Shown here: positions 5,703 to 13,130 of the stretch, piece after piece
Layout: the number at the start of each line of letters is the position of its first letter
Position numbering within the stretch: the stretch's first letter is position 1
IMG/VR virus record: IMGVR_UViG_3300031237_000266
Location: 1 to 38,355 of that record
DNA: 38,355 nt
Direction: 5' to 3' (one strand)
Source of the DNA: a virus
Program-made: the position numbers and the translations under genes
The notes under the pieces: model-generated
Database searches by the model: none
Told to the model about the DNA's origin: nothing
The model's input: only the letters and a program-made list of their open reading frames with translations

Positions 5703-6356
5703 TCACATCTTGACCTTGCTCGGCGGGCAGACGGCGCCGACGTAGTGGATATGTTCGATCTGCTCGACCGGGATCGTGCGTCTGTCGTAGGCGTCATTCA
5801 CCGAGGCAAGGCTGACCTCGACATCGTTCGCGTAGAGCAGCTCCTTGACCATGCTTTCGCCGTCATGCAGACGGACCATCACATACTCACCGGGTATCAG
5901 CTGGCCGTTCGGCTCGACCACGGCGACCCAGCCGTTCTTGATGGCTGGTGCCATGGAGTTTCCCTTGAGGCGCAGGGCGTATGCGCCGGGGTCGCGGGAG
6001 GGAAATTCAACGTAGCCGTCTCCATTTTCGATGGCATACCAGTAGCCCTGGGTGCCCATCTGGGCTGTGCCGACGATCTTGATGTGGCGCCAGGGGCTGA
6101 CGATGGGCGGGCCGGGCTCGAATGTTGTCCTCTCCCTACCATCTTGCGGATCGTCAGCCGGCTCTCCCATTAGAAAGCCAACGCTCTTCCCAAGCAGGCG
6201 ACTGAGCTGCTGCATTTTTTGAGGGCGAGGAATATTCCGGCCAGCTTCCCAAGCCTGGACTGATTGAGGGGTTACGCCGAGCTGCCGAGCAAGCTCGGAC
6301 TGATTCCAGCCTTTCTCCTCTCGAGCAATAGCGATGCGATTACCGGTCGTAGTCAT
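5703..6356 (-). CDS. CI-type phage repressor (HTH-XRE plus S24 peptidase)
   Basis: 217 aa from ATG 6354-6356; upstream in-frame codons would run through the operators. Residues 5-60 form an XRE helix-turn-helix (RIAIAREEKGWNQSELARQLGVTPQSVQAWEAG). Residues about 90-212 are a LexA-like S24 domain with catalytic Ser134 in KGNSMAP and Lys171 in MVKELLY. Such repressors dimerise on operators to hold lysogeny and self-cleave when RecA filaments form. The classical Ala-Gly cleavage pair is not obvious; the linker instead reads IVGTAQMG. It is divergent from cro, with three operators between them. Confidence 0.93.
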   Translation of the reverse strand: MTTTGNRIAIAREEKGWNQSELARQLGVTPQSVQAWEAGRNIPRPQKMQQLSRLLGKSVGFLMGEPADDPQDGRERTTFEPGPPIVSPWRHIKIVGTAQMGTQGYWYAIENGDGYVEFPSRDPGAYALRLKGNSMAPAIKNGWVAVVEPNGQLIPGEYVMVRLHDGESMVKELLYANDVEVSLASVNDAYDRRTIPVEQIEHIHYVGAVCPPSKVKM

Positions 6357-6367
6357 ATCGCGAAAGA

Positions 6368-6442
6368 TACAACTGGCCGTTGTAGCTCGCATTGCAATTC
6401 TCCATTGTAAAAGCGCCGTCAAGTCTGTAACTTTGGGTTGTA
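6368..6442. promoter_or_regulatory. Right operator cluster OR-like (three sites) with divergent promoters
   Basis: Three 17-bp sites have 6-bp arms and 5-bp spacers. Site a is TACAAC-tggcc-GTTGTA (6368-6384), perfect. Site b is TGCAAT-tctcc-ATTGTA (6393-6409). Site c is TGTAAC-tttgg-GTTGTA (6426-6442). Centres are 25 and 33 bp apart. They fill the cI-cro gap as lambda OR1-3 do. A plausible cro promoter is TTGTAA (6405-6410), 17 bp, TAACTT (6428-6433). The best site is closest to cI. Confidence 0.85.
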
Positions 6443-6462
6443 ATTTTGAGCCAGAGGACTTT

Positions 6463-6669
6463 ATGAAAGAGAACGCAGCAAAGCGTGCAGCTGAAGCTGC
6501 TGGAGGGCAGTCAGCTCTGGCTCGCGCCTTGGGCTGTACACCTCAAGCCGTCCAGCGTATGTGCGCTACTGGTCAAGTACCAGCTCGTAGAGTTCTGCAG
6601 ATCGAGATAGTTACTGGTGTTTCTCGCCATGAACTGCGGCCTGATCTCTATCCGAATGAGCGCGAGTGA
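6463..6669 (+). CDS. Cro/YdaS-like transcriptional regulator
   Basis: 68 aa from ATG 6463, preceded by AGAGGAC. The sequence AAKRAAEAAGGQSALARALGCTPQAVQRMCATGQVPARRVLQIEIVTGVSRHELRPDLYP is a small helix-turn-helix of the YdaS/Cro-like group; GGQSALARALG and PQAVQRM are the turn and recognition helix. It is divergent from the repressor, so it should be the first rightward gene and lower repressor synthesis during lytic growth. Confidence 0.88.
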   Translation: MKENAAKRAAEAAGGQSALARALGCTPQAVQRMCATGQVPARRVLQIEIVTGVSRHELRPDLYPNERE

Positions 6670-6713
6670 TCTGCTGCGTGGCGACATCCCTGCCATTGGC
6701 TCCATGAGTCCAG

Positions 6714-6728
6714 TATCGCGAGGCGATA
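6714..6728. promoter_or_regulatory. 15-bp palindrome upstream of the CII-like gene
   Basis: TATCGC-gag-GCGATA is a perfect 6-bp inverted repeat 40 bp before the CII-like start. The half-site TATCGCGA also occurs next to the cI start (6357-6364). It may be an operator for a phage regulator; nothing further supports this. Confidence 0.45.
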
Positions 6729-6767
6729 CATCGTGGCGCTACAGAAAGAGCAAAGAGGTTTTTACAG

Positions 6768-7190
6768 ATGGACGAATTCCTGCGGGCTTGCCACGACACG
6801 GTGAAGGACAACGAGGCCAAGGCTCTGGCCGCCAAGATGGGGCTTCCTCACGTCAGCCTGCTGCAGCGGGCCAATCCTGACAACGATGCTCACAGGCTGA
6901 CCATCAATCACTTGTTCGGGATCCTGCTGCACACCGGCGATATGCGTCCGCTCAAGGCCCTCGCCGATGCGTTCGGTTTCGACCTGGTGCCGAAGGGGAG
7001 CATCAAGGCCGAAAGCCTCAGCCATGCACTTCTGAAAATGAATCTGGAAATCGCCGATGTGACTCGCGCCGTGGGCGATGCACTGGAAGACAACCACGTC
7101 TCCCGCCAGGAGAAGGAGCTGATCAATCGCACGATCGAGGATGCACGTCGGAGCCTTGACGTGATCGAGGCGAGTGTTAAGGCCGCCTGA
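6768..7190 (+). CDS. Phage regulatory CII-like protein (CP76 family)
   Basis: 140 aa. The N-terminal half (MDEFLRACHDTVKDNEAKALAAKMGLPHVSLLQRANPDNDAHRLTINHLFGILLHTGDMRPLKALADAFGFDLVP) matches the phage regulatory CII/CP76 family: a helical DNA-binding region with NP--D-H-L. The C-terminal half is a long helical stretch (LSHALLKMNLEIADVTRAVGDALED...), possibly for oligomerisation. CII-type proteins activate repressor and integrase promoters in the lysogeny decision. AGAGG precedes the start and a terminator follows the gene. Confidence 0.88.
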   Translation: MDEFLRACHDTVKDNEAKALAAKMGLPHVSLLQRANPDNDAHRLTINHLFGILLHTGDMRPLKALADAFGFDLVPKGSIKAESLSHALLKMNLEIADVTRAVGDALEDNHVSRQEKELINRTIEDARRSLDVIEASVKAA

Positions 7191-7205
7191 ATAGAAGGCA
7201 CAAAA

Positions 7206-7232
7206 AAACCGGGTGGCAGCCCGGTTTCTTCA
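7206..7232 (+). terminator. Intrinsic terminator after the CII-like gene
   Basis: AAACCGGG (7206-7213) and CCCGGTTT (7220-7227) form an 8-bp stem with a 6-nt loop, followed by CTTC. A perfect 16-bp palindrome (7234-7249, TGGCGCCTAGGCGCCA) lies right behind it. It would act like lambda tR1, limiting replication genes until antitermination. Confidence 0.75.
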
Positions 7233-7273
7233 TTGGCGCCTAGGCGCCACATACGATTCGAAAGGAATGATAG

Positions 7274-8029
7274 ATGCTTTCCACTGAAATAACCAGTCAC
7301 CCCGCGCCACGAAACGCGATTGCCGAAAACGTGGCGCGCAGCGTGACCATGAGCAGTATCGAACTGCTGGAGCTGGTCAACCAGGCACGCGCCGATTTTG
7401 GCGAGTCCGAGGTTCGCCACAGCGATTTCGCCGCTCGGTGCCGTGATGAACTGGACGGCGAATACTACGAAATTTTCGTAGTAAGGAATTCCCGCGGCCC
7501 GGCCACTGAAGCCATCGGCATGACCGCCGACCAGTGCAAGCTGGTAGCAATGCGTGAGTCGAAGGCGGTACGCCGCAATGTGCTGGCCCGCCTGAATGAG
7601 CTGGAGACCCAGCAGACGCTGGCGCTACCCAACTTCAATAGCCCCGCCGAGGCAGCCCGCGCTTGGGCCGATCAGTTCGAGCAGCGCGCTGCTGCCGAGC
7701 AGGCGCTGGCCATCGCTGCGCCCAAGGCCGCTTTCGTCGACCAGTACGTCGAGGCTACCGGCTCGATGAGCTTCCGCCAGGTGGCCAAGCTGCTGAAGGC
7801 GAACGAGCGCCAGTTCCGCCAGATGCTGCTGGACAGGGGCGTCATGTACTACCTAGGCGGTGTGTTGACCCCATACCAGCCACATACCGATGCCGGACGC
7901 TTCGAGGTGAAGACCGGAACCAGCGAGCGCAATGGGCATGCCTTCAACCAGGCGCGCTTCACCCCGAAGGGGGTGCAGTGGGTGGCCGGGCTGTGGGCGC
8001 AGGCACAACTGAAGGATGCTGTCGCATGA
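7274..8029 (+). CDS. Phage antirepressor, KilAC domain
   Basis: 251 aa from ATG 7274 with AAAGGAATG upstream. The N-terminal ~110 residues look like a Rha-type regulatory segment: MSSIELLELVNQARADFGESEVRHSDFAARCRDEL, then GMTADQCKLVAMRESKAVR. Residues about 148-245 are a KilAC domain (VDQYVEATGSMSFRQVAKLLKANERQFRQMLLDRGVMYY...FTPKGVQWVAGLW). KilAC proteins counter repressors or regulate host functions. The first codons carry copy 2 of the dispersed hairpin, and the stop overlaps the replication initiator start in an ATGA. Confidence 0.9.
   Translation: MLSTEITSHPAPRNAIAENVARSVTMSSIELLELVNQARADFGESEVRHSDFAARCRDELDGEYYEIFVVRNSRGPATEAIGMTADQCKLVAMRESKAVRRNVLARLNELETQQTLALPNFNSPAEAARAWADQFEQRAAAEQALAIAAPKAAFVDQYVEATGSMSFRQVAKLLKANERQFRQMLLDRGVMYYLGGVLTPYQPHTDAGRFEVKTGTSERNGHAFNQARFTPKGVQWVAGLWAQAQLKDAVA
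7304..7337 (+). repeat. Dispersed hairpin repeat, copy 2
   Basis: GCGCCACG (7304-7311) and CGTGGCGC (7330-7337) are perfect arms around 18 nt. It lies 30 nt inside the antirepressor gene. Read along rightward transcription the interior shares ACGAAA and CCGAAAACG with copy 1 as read along leftward transcription, so both have the same orientation relative to transcription. Confidence 0.75.
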
Positions 8030-8868
8030 ACTTCTACCCGTTCCATGTGGGCGACTACACCTTGCGTACTGCTCACCTCGACCCGATGGAAGACCTCGCC
8101 TACCGCCGATTGCTCGACCTGTACTACGTCAACGAGACAGCCATTGCCGGTGATGCTGCATCGATCGCTCGCTTGATTCGCATGCGCTCCAACGCCGCAG
8201 AGGTTGCCGTGGTGCTGGGCGAGTTCTTCGAGGAAACGCCGGAAGGCTGGCGTCACAGCCACTGCGACGATGTGATTGCGCAGTACCAGGCAAAGGCCCG
8301 TCAGGCTGCTGAGAACGGAAAACGCGGAGGCCGCCCGAGAAAACCTGAAACGCCAGAACCGCAACCGAGCGTAGAGCAATCAGCTTCGGATATGGATTGC
8401 TCAGAAAACCCAGAAATAACCCAGCCGGTTAATTCCGTTAACCCAGAAGAAACCGGATCGACAACTAACCAAGAACCAATAACCAATAACCAAAACCAAG
8501 AAGATCAAAAGACTTGTTCGCCTTCGGCTCACGCCGCCGCGGACGAGCTGTTTGATCGGTTCTGGAATCTCTACCCCCGCAAGCAGGACAAGGCCAAGGC
8601 GCGCAAAGCCTGGACCAAGCTCAAGGTCAGCGAGGCGCTGTTCGCCCTGATCGCCAAGGGGCTCGCCGCGCAGGCTGCGTCCCACGACTGGATCAAGGAC
8701 GGCGGCAAGTACGTGCCGATGCCGACCACATGGATCAACGGGAGGCGCTGGGAGGACGAGGTGAAAACCAACGTCCACCACCTGCCCCTGAGCCGCCACA
8801 GCGGCTTCGAGCAGCGCAATTACACCGCAGGACTGCCCCAGCGCGAGGATGGAACCTATGTCTTCTGA
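8026..8868 (+). CDS. DUF1376 (YdaU-type) replication initiator
   Basis: 280 aa. Residues 1-90 (MNFYPFHVGDYTLRTAHLDPMEDLAYRRLLDLYYV...) are the DUF1376 winged-helix-like domain of phage replication proteins. A basic Pro-rich linker (GKRGGRPRKPETPEPQP) and an Asn/Gln-rich linker (about 120-165) follow. The C-terminal DnaT-like segment (FDRFWNLYPRKQDKAKARKAWTKL, about 176-199) resembles primosome loading proteins. Start ATG 8026 overlaps the antirepressor stop. The DNA for the linker holds tandem iterons, as in lambda O, so the origin may be inside this gene. The DnaC-like loader follows. Confidence 0.88.
   Translation: MNFYPFHVGDYTLRTAHLDPMEDLAYRRLLDLYYVNETAIAGDAASIARLIRMRSNAAEVAVVLGEFFEETPEGWRHSHCDDVIAQYQAKARQAAENGKRGGRPRKPETPEPQPSVEQSASDMDCSENPEITQPVNSVNPEETGSTTNQEPITNNQNQEDQKTCSPSAHAAADELFDRFWNLYPRKQDKAKARKAWTKLKVSEALFALIAKGLAAQAASHDWIKDGGKYVPMPTTWINGRRWEDEVKTNVHHLPLSRHSGFEQRNYTAGLPQREDGTYVF
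8427..8494 (+). repeat. Candidate replication origin: iterons within the initiator gene
   Basis: Four tandem 7-mers AACCAA(G/T/T/A) occupy 8467-8494. Just upstream is an inverted repeat, GGTTAA-ttccg-TTAACC (8427-8443). The stretch is A-rich within a GC-rich gene and encodes a disordered Asn/Gln linker. This arrangement mirrors lambda ori inside gene O. The origin call is an inference; a low-complexity linker could give similar DNA. Confidence 0.5.
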
Positions 8869-9649
8869 CCTGAATTCCCATCTGTCCGAGATCGAGATCC
8901 GCTTCGGCGCCATCGGTAAGGAGCCCGCCCGCTGCGAGCGGCACGGCGATTACATGGCAGTGATCCGCAAGGATGGCGAGCGTACGGGATGCCCGGCCTG
9001 CCGAGAGCAGGAGCGCGCCGAGGAAGAGCGCCAGAAGCAGCGCGCCCGGTTCGTTGAACGCCACATGCAGGCCGCCCGGATTCCGCGCAGATTCATCGAC
9101 AAGAGCTTTGCCGGCTACCAGGTCGAGAGCGAGGGCCAGCGCAAGGCATTCGACGCCTGTGCCGGCTATGCCGACGACTTCGGTGACCACCTGAAGGCCG
9201 GGCGCTGCATGCTCATGCTGGGCAAGGTCGGCACTGGGAAAACCCATCTGGCCGTAGCCATCGTCCAATGGCTGATCCGTGAGAGCGGCTTTGCGGCCGT
9301 CTACCGCACGGTCGGCGGAGTCATGGACGAGATCCGCGCAACCTACGACGGGCAGGGCAGCGAAGTCGAGATCATGAAGACCCTGGTCGGTGCCGATCTG
9401 TTGGTGCTGGACGAGGTGGGGGCGACCAAGGCCACCGAATTCGAGCTGGCCACCCTGTTCCGCATCATCAACGGCCGATATGAGCAAAACCTACCGACTC
9501 TGATCGTTTCCAACCTGGGCCCGCAAGAGCTGCCGGCCGCTCTCGGCGAGCGCTGCGTAGATCGCTTACGCGAGAACGGTGGGATCCTTGTTCCGTTTGA
9601 CTGGGCCTCCGCCCGACTGGAGAAACGCCAGGAGATGACCCATGAGTAA
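8858..9649 (+). CDS. DnaC-like ATP-binding helicase loader
   Basis: 263 aa from ATG 8858; an in-frame ATG at 8849 is an alternative. An N-terminal zinc-binding pattern (C26-x2-H29...C45-x2-C48) precedes a helical region. The AAA+ core has Walker A GKVGTGKT (122-129) and Walker B LLVLDE (181-186). DnaC/DnaI-type proteins load the host replicative helicase DnaB at the phage origin. The start overlaps the end of the DUF1376 gene and the stop overlaps the next start, an operon for replication initiation. Confidence 0.92.
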   Translation: MSSDLNSHLSEIEIRFGAIGKEPARCERHGDYMAVIRKDGERTGCPACREQERAEEERQKQRARFVERHMQAARIPRRFIDKSFAGYQVESEGQRKAFDACAGYADDFGDHLKAGRCMLMLGKVGTGKTHLAVAIVQWLIRESGFAAVYRTVGGVMDEIRATYDGQGSEVEIMKTLVGADLLVLDEVGATKATEFELATLFRIINGRYEQNLPTLIVSNLGPQELPAALGERCVDRLRENGGILVPFDWASARLEKRQEMTHE

Positions 9650-10253
9650 CCAATTCAAGCCGGGCTACTGGAGCGAGCTGAAGCGGCTGGCTGAGGCGGA
9701 GCTACCGAAGTGCTGCGGTGAAATGGTCCCGACCGGTGTTGAGTATGGCGGCCAGCGCGAAATGATGTGCTGCGAGGCGTGGCAGCAGGGCGAGGTCACT
9801 GTCGCTGCGTTTGATCTTCTGCAGCTGATCGCCGAAAACGAGCGCCTACAGGGGCTAGCTTGCGCGGTGAACAGCGCCATGCATGAGGCTGGCATGCCAG
9901 TTGGCGCCGATCCTGCTGAGCTGGCTGACATGATCCATAGGCTGCAGGTCCAAGTGGCCACCCTGCAATCAAGCCCTGACAGCTGGCAGTCCGGCTACGA
10001 CAAGGGGCGTCTCGACGGAACCAAGACTCGCCTGAGCGAGCTGGAGCAGGAGCGAAGGATCAATGCCGAGCTCAGCGCCGAGGTCGAGGCGCTGCGGAAG
10101 GATGCGGAGCGGTATCGGTGGCTGCGCAACCCGGATCAGGCCGTAGGCAACGTGATGGACAAGATGGGCAGTTCTGGCGTTTACGAGTACCGGGCCGGCG
10201 ATGAGCTGGACGCGGCCATCGACTCCGCCATGGGCAAGGACAATCCGGCATGA
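9642..10253 (+). CDS. Hypothetical phage protein with coiled coil, 203 aa
   Basis: The start overlaps the DnaC-like stop. Cys-rich motifs occur in the N-terminal third: PKCCGEMVP, and MMCCEAWQQG. A helical region QLIAENERLQGLACAV follows. A coiled coil runs about residues 125-160 (TRLSELEQERRINAELSAEVEALRKDAERYRWLRN). The C-terminus DELDAAIDSAMGKDN resembles the ead/Ea22-like small phage proteins that often end in D-AID-A. Function is unknown. It overlaps the recombinase start by four bases. Confidence 0.8.
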   Translation: MSNQFKPGYWSELKRLAEAELPKCCGEMVPTGVEYGGQREMMCCEAWQQGEVTVAAFDLLQLIAENERLQGLACAVNSAMHEAGMPVGADPAELADMIHRLQVQVATLQSSPDSWQSGYDKGRLDGTKTRLSELEQERRINAELSAEVEALRKDAERYRWLRNPDQAVGNVMDKMGSSGVYEYRAGDELDAAIDSAMGKDNPA

Positions 10254-11542
10254 GCAGTACGGTGACGGTGATGCTGTCGGATGCGGAGATCAAGCGGCAG
10301 GCGGCGCGGGGCGATGTCGGCCGGCTGCGGGCGGCCCAGCATCCGGCACTGCGGCTGCGCTTCCTGGGCGATCGCGCCCGGGGCAGCTGGGACGTGCGGG
10401 CCGGCAGCGAGTGGAGGAAGTTCGGCGCCTGGCCGGAGCTGAACACCAAGGCGGCGTTGGCGGTTCTACCCGAGGTGCTGGCGCGCTTTGCGGCCGATCC
10501 GGAGGCGGTGGTGGGCAAGGGCGGCTGGACGACGGTGGGCGAGCTGCTCGGCTGGTACCTGGATCGGGTGCTGCGGGACCGCAAGCTGTCGGCGAAACGC
10601 CGGACCTCGGTGAAGTCGGCCATCGACTGTCATCTGCTGCCGCGCCTGGCCGGGATGCCGCTGGCAGCGGTGAATCGCGGGGCAGTGGATCAGGCGCTGA
10701 TGTGGCCGCTGCAGGAGACGCTATCGCCGAGCTATGTGCGGCTGATCCTGCGGGTGCTGATGATGGCGTTCAAGCAGGCGCTCCGGCTCGAGCTGATCGC
10801 TGAGGATCCGCTGGCCTCGGTGAAGTTCACGGACTTCGTCCAGGCGCGGATCAAGCCGAAGGCGGCCCGGCTGCATGTGATGGATGCCGGACAGGTGCTG
10901 GCCACCCTGGCAGGGCGCTTCGAGCAAGCGCCGATGGAAGGGATGCTGGCGGCGATGATGCTGGCCCATGGCACGCGAGTCGGCGAGACCCGGTTGGCCA
11001 GCTGGCGGCATATCAGCCTGAGCGAGCGCGTCTGGCTGATCCCGGCCGAGAACACTAAGACCCGCGCCGAGCATGTGCTGCCGCTGACTGAGCAGGCCTG
11101 CGCGCTGCTGCGCCGCTATCGGGCGATCCAGCAGGCGCGGGGGCAGGATCCGGTCTGCCTGTTCCCAGGACGGGACGGCAAGCCGATCAGCGAGAAGGCG
11201 GCCTCCGCCATCTTCACCAGCCTGGGGGCCGGCCAGTGGTCGAGCCATGACCTGCGCAAGCTGGCCCGCACCGGGTGGGCTGAGTTGGGGGTGGACTACC
11301 TTATCGGCGAGCTGCTGCTGAACCATGCCATGGGCTTCGCGGCACAGACCTACATCAACACCAGTGCCGACGATCTGAAGCTGGATGCCCTGAAACGCTG
11401 GCATGCGTGGCTGGATGAGCGTGGTTTCGCCGCATTGCACGGCGGTACAGGGGCGGTTTCTTCCGTTTCGAGGTTTGACGCGGAGGCCGCGCCAATCGCG
11501 GCTTCCAGCGGTTTTCGAGAACTCCAAAAAGAGAGGCTGTAA
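10250..11542 (+). CDS. Tyrosine recombinase (integrase family) within the replication arm
   Basis: 430 aa. An N-terminal arm-type DNA-binding part is followed by a core-binding domain (about 93-190) and a catalytic domain with all key residues: Arg243 (HGTRVGE), Lys270, His333-x2-Arg336 (SSHDLRK), His359 and Tyr368 (AQTYIN). It can therefore be active. It lies between replication genes and a VRR-NUC nuclease, far from the attachment site at 37319, whereas prophage integrases usually sit beside att. The main integrase may be off the left edge, with this enzyme resolving concatemers or being a second integrase. The start overlaps the upstream stop (ATGA). Confidence 0.92.
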   Translation: MSSTVTVMLSDAEIKRQAARGDVGRLRAAQHPALRLRFLGDRARGSWDVRAGSEWRKFGAWPELNTKAALAVLPEVLARFAADPEAVVGKGGWTTVGELLGWYLDRVLRDRKLSAKRRTSVKSAIDCHLLPRLAGMPLAAVNRGAVDQALMWPLQETLSPSYVRLILRVLMMAFKQALRLELIAEDPLASVKFTDFVQARIKPKAARLHVMDAGQVLATLAGRFEQAPMEGMLAAMMLAHGTRVGETRLASWRHISLSERVWLIPAENTKTRAEHVLPLTEQACALLRRYRAIQQARGQDPVCLFPGRDGKPISEKAASAIFTSLGAGQWSSHDLRKLARTGWAELGVDYLIGELLLNHAMGFAAQTYINTSADDLKLDALKRWHAWLDERGFAALHGGTGAVSSVSRFDAEAAPIAASSGFRELQKERL

Positions 11543-11980
11543 ATGGTCGCAGCGGCGATGAGGACGTACACGGCGCCGAAGCGGCGGCCCGTGGTGGACT
11601 ACGAGGGGCAGGAGCAGACGGCCCTGTTCAACTGGTTGAGGGTTCGCTACCCGGCGGCGGCGAAACTGGCCTACCACGTGCCCAACGGCGGGCACCGGAT
11701 GAAGGCGGTCGCGGCCAAGCTGAAGGCCCAGGGCGTCAAGGCCGGGGTGAGCGACATCACCCTGCCGATGGCGCGGGGCGGCTACTTCGGGCTGTACATC
11801 GAGTTCAAGGCGACGCCCCCGCACGATGCGGCGGTATCGCCATCCCAGATGGCCTTCCTGCAGGCGGTCGAGGCGCAGGGTTACCTGGCCCTGGTGTGCC
11901 GGGGATTCGAGGCGGCGCGGGAAGTGATTGAGGGCTATATGGCCCTGCCGAAGACGGAGGTGGTCCGTGACCCTCGTTAA
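11543..11980 (+). CDS. VRR-NUC domain nuclease
   Basis: 145 aa. The VRR-NUC (PD-(D/E)XK-type) pattern is clear: YEGQEQTALFNWLRVRYP (20-37), VPNGGHR (46-52), GVSDITLP with Asp71, and YIEFKA with Glu87-x-Lys89. VRR-NUC proteins cut branched DNA, and in phages they may replace Holliday resolvases. The ATG follows the recombinase stop with no gap, and GAGAGG lies upstream. Pairing with the recombinase suggests a recombination module. Confidence 0.9.
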   Translation: MVAAAMRTYTAPKRRPVVDYEGQEQTALFNWLRVRYPAAAKLAYHVPNGGHRMKAVAAKLKAQGVKAGVSDITLPMARGGYFGLYIEFKATPPHDAAVSPSQMAFLQAVEAQGYLALVCRGFEAAREVIEGYMALPKTEVVRDPR

Positions 11981-12311
11981 GCGGCACGGGCCGGACCTGC
12001 GGGTTGCGGTTGTCCCGCTGGCTGAGTGCGGGGCCTGCCTGGGGAAGGGCGTCATCCGGGGCGTGTTTCACCAGATGGCCTGTGCCGGCTGCAATGGCTC
12101 TGGGATGGTTTCGAAGGAGACGGGCGAGGCGCTTGAGGCGGAGCTCTTGGTGTTGCAGCTGCGGATGCGCTTGAGCCAGGCGCATGCGGTGATCCGGCAG
12201 CAGCAGACGCGCCTGGAGCGTGTTGGACTGGTTCAGGGCGGGGCCGAGAACGATTACGAAGGGCAGCGCAACCGCCGGGGGATCGGCGGGGGCAATTGGA
12301 CGGGGGATTGA
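11967..12311 (+). CDS. Zinc-ribbon (CxxCxGxG) protein, 114 aa
   Basis: The start is GTG 11967 with GGAGG six bases upstream, overlapping the VRR-NUC stop. Two DnaJ-type zinc knuckles are visible: C21-x2-C24-x-G-x-G and C39-x2-C42-x-G-x-G. A helical region with MRLSQAHAVIRQQQTRLERVG follows, then a Gly/Arg-rich tail. Small proteins with these knuckles occur near late antiterminators (some Q proteins contain them). A role in antitermination or recombination is possible but unproven. Confidence 0.8.
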   Translation: MTLVKRHGPDLRVAVVPLAECGACLGKGVIRGVFHQMACAGCNGSGMVSKETGEALEAELLVLQLRMRLSQAHAVIRQQQTRLERVGLVQGGAENDYEGQRNRRGIGGGNWTGD

Positions 12312-12314
12312 GTG

Positions 12315-13010
12315 ATGATCTATTCGAGCGTTTTGAGTGCCGTGGTTAGCGCGCTGGCGGCAGAAAGTATCGACAACACCAGCAAGCAGGCTTGGCAGAA
12401 GCTCTACAACCCGAACGACGAGGAGGGGGCCGGCATTGAGAGCCTGAATAGGGCCTCGGGTGCAGAGGGAGTAGACCGGAACATGGTCGATTGCCTGGTG
12501 TTCGCCATCCTGCATCGCCGGCTCAAGGAGCGCCACTGGCATGCCCTGGTCGCCAAGTACAGTACGCACAAGGGGCGCAAGGTCGAGGCGATTAGCAAGC
12601 TGCGTCCGCTGATCGCCACCCCGGCGCCGACGCTGTTCCTCTACAAGGCCGTGACCGCCTGGGCAATCCCGAAGCTCAAAGGTGTGCAGGTGACGCTCGC
12701 GCCTTCGGTCAGCGTGGAGGTTCCGGTCGATGCCAAGCCGTCGAAGCAGGCGGCAGTCGTGGCGGCGGCCCTGGAGGCAGAGCGGGTGAAGCGCAAACGC
12801 CTACAGGCCAGGTCGTCCGATATGATCGTGCTGCCGGCCAGCTTCTACGACATGAATACCTGGGATCCGGACGGGCGCCCCGAGCCAACTCGTCGAGAGT
12901 GGCGAAGGAAGATCCATTCTGTGCTGGACGAGATGACGAAAGAAGCTCTCAGCGAGGCAGAGAAGGTGCTGACGGCTGAGGGAGTGCTTGTTCAGCAGGA
13001 GGCCGCATAA
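12315..13010 (+). CDS. Probable late antiterminator (Q-like position), 231 aa
   Basis: ATG 12315 is chosen; a GTG lies directly before it. The protein is helical, with the segment VDCLVFAILHRRLKERHWHALVAKYSTHKGRKVEAISKLRP (about 56-96), a basic helix-turn-helix-like region, and WAIPKLKG. The C-terminus has TWDPDGRPEPTRREWRRKIHSVLDEM. No family is assigned with certainty; it recalls DUF1133/Q-like antitermination proteins. A promoter at 13015-13043 and two terminators follow directly, as with lambda Q, pR' and tR'. The Q assignment rests on position. Confidence 0.6.
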   Translation: MIYSSVLSAVVSALAAESIDNTSKQAWQKLYNPNDEEGAGIESLNRASGAEGVDRNMVDCLVFAILHRRLKERHWHALVAKYSTHKGRKVEAISKLRPLIATPAPTLFLYKAVTAWAIPKLKGVQVTLAPSVSVEVPVDAKPSKQAAVVAAALEAERVKRKRLQARSSDMIVLPASFYDMNTWDPDGRPEPTRREWRRKIHSVLDEMTKEALSEAEKVLTAEGVLVQQEAA

Positions 13011-13014
13011 GCGG

Positions 13015-13043
13015 TTGACAGCAATCCATCGTTCCATCATTAT
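13015..13043 (+). promoter_or_regulatory. Late promoter (pR'-like)
   Basis: TTGACA (13015-13020), a 17-bp spacer and CATTAT (13038-13043) form a strong sigma-70 promoter five bases after the stop of the probable antiterminator. It reads into two successive terminators and then the late genes. A second TTGACA at 13077 has no good -10. Confidence 0.8.
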
Positions 13044-13093
13044 TTTTCCCATCCTGTCGATCTTGCGCGTTTAGGATTGACAATCAAACACAG

Positions 13094-13127
13094 AAGCCCC
13101 GATTCGGTCATCCGGTCGGGGCTTTTT
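13094..13127 (+). terminator. First late leader terminator (tR'-like)
   Basis: AAGCCCCGA (13094-13102) pairs with TCGGGGCTT (13116-13124) and is followed by TTT. It lies about 45 bp after the late promoter -10, so late transcription should stop here unless antiterminated. Confidence 0.85.
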
Positions 13128-13130
13128 CAT

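Noticed and set aside
10721-12055. Leftward 444-aa frame opposite the recombinase and nuclease genes
   Set aside because: A long antisense frame from GC-rich third positions. The sense frames have clear catalytic motifs.
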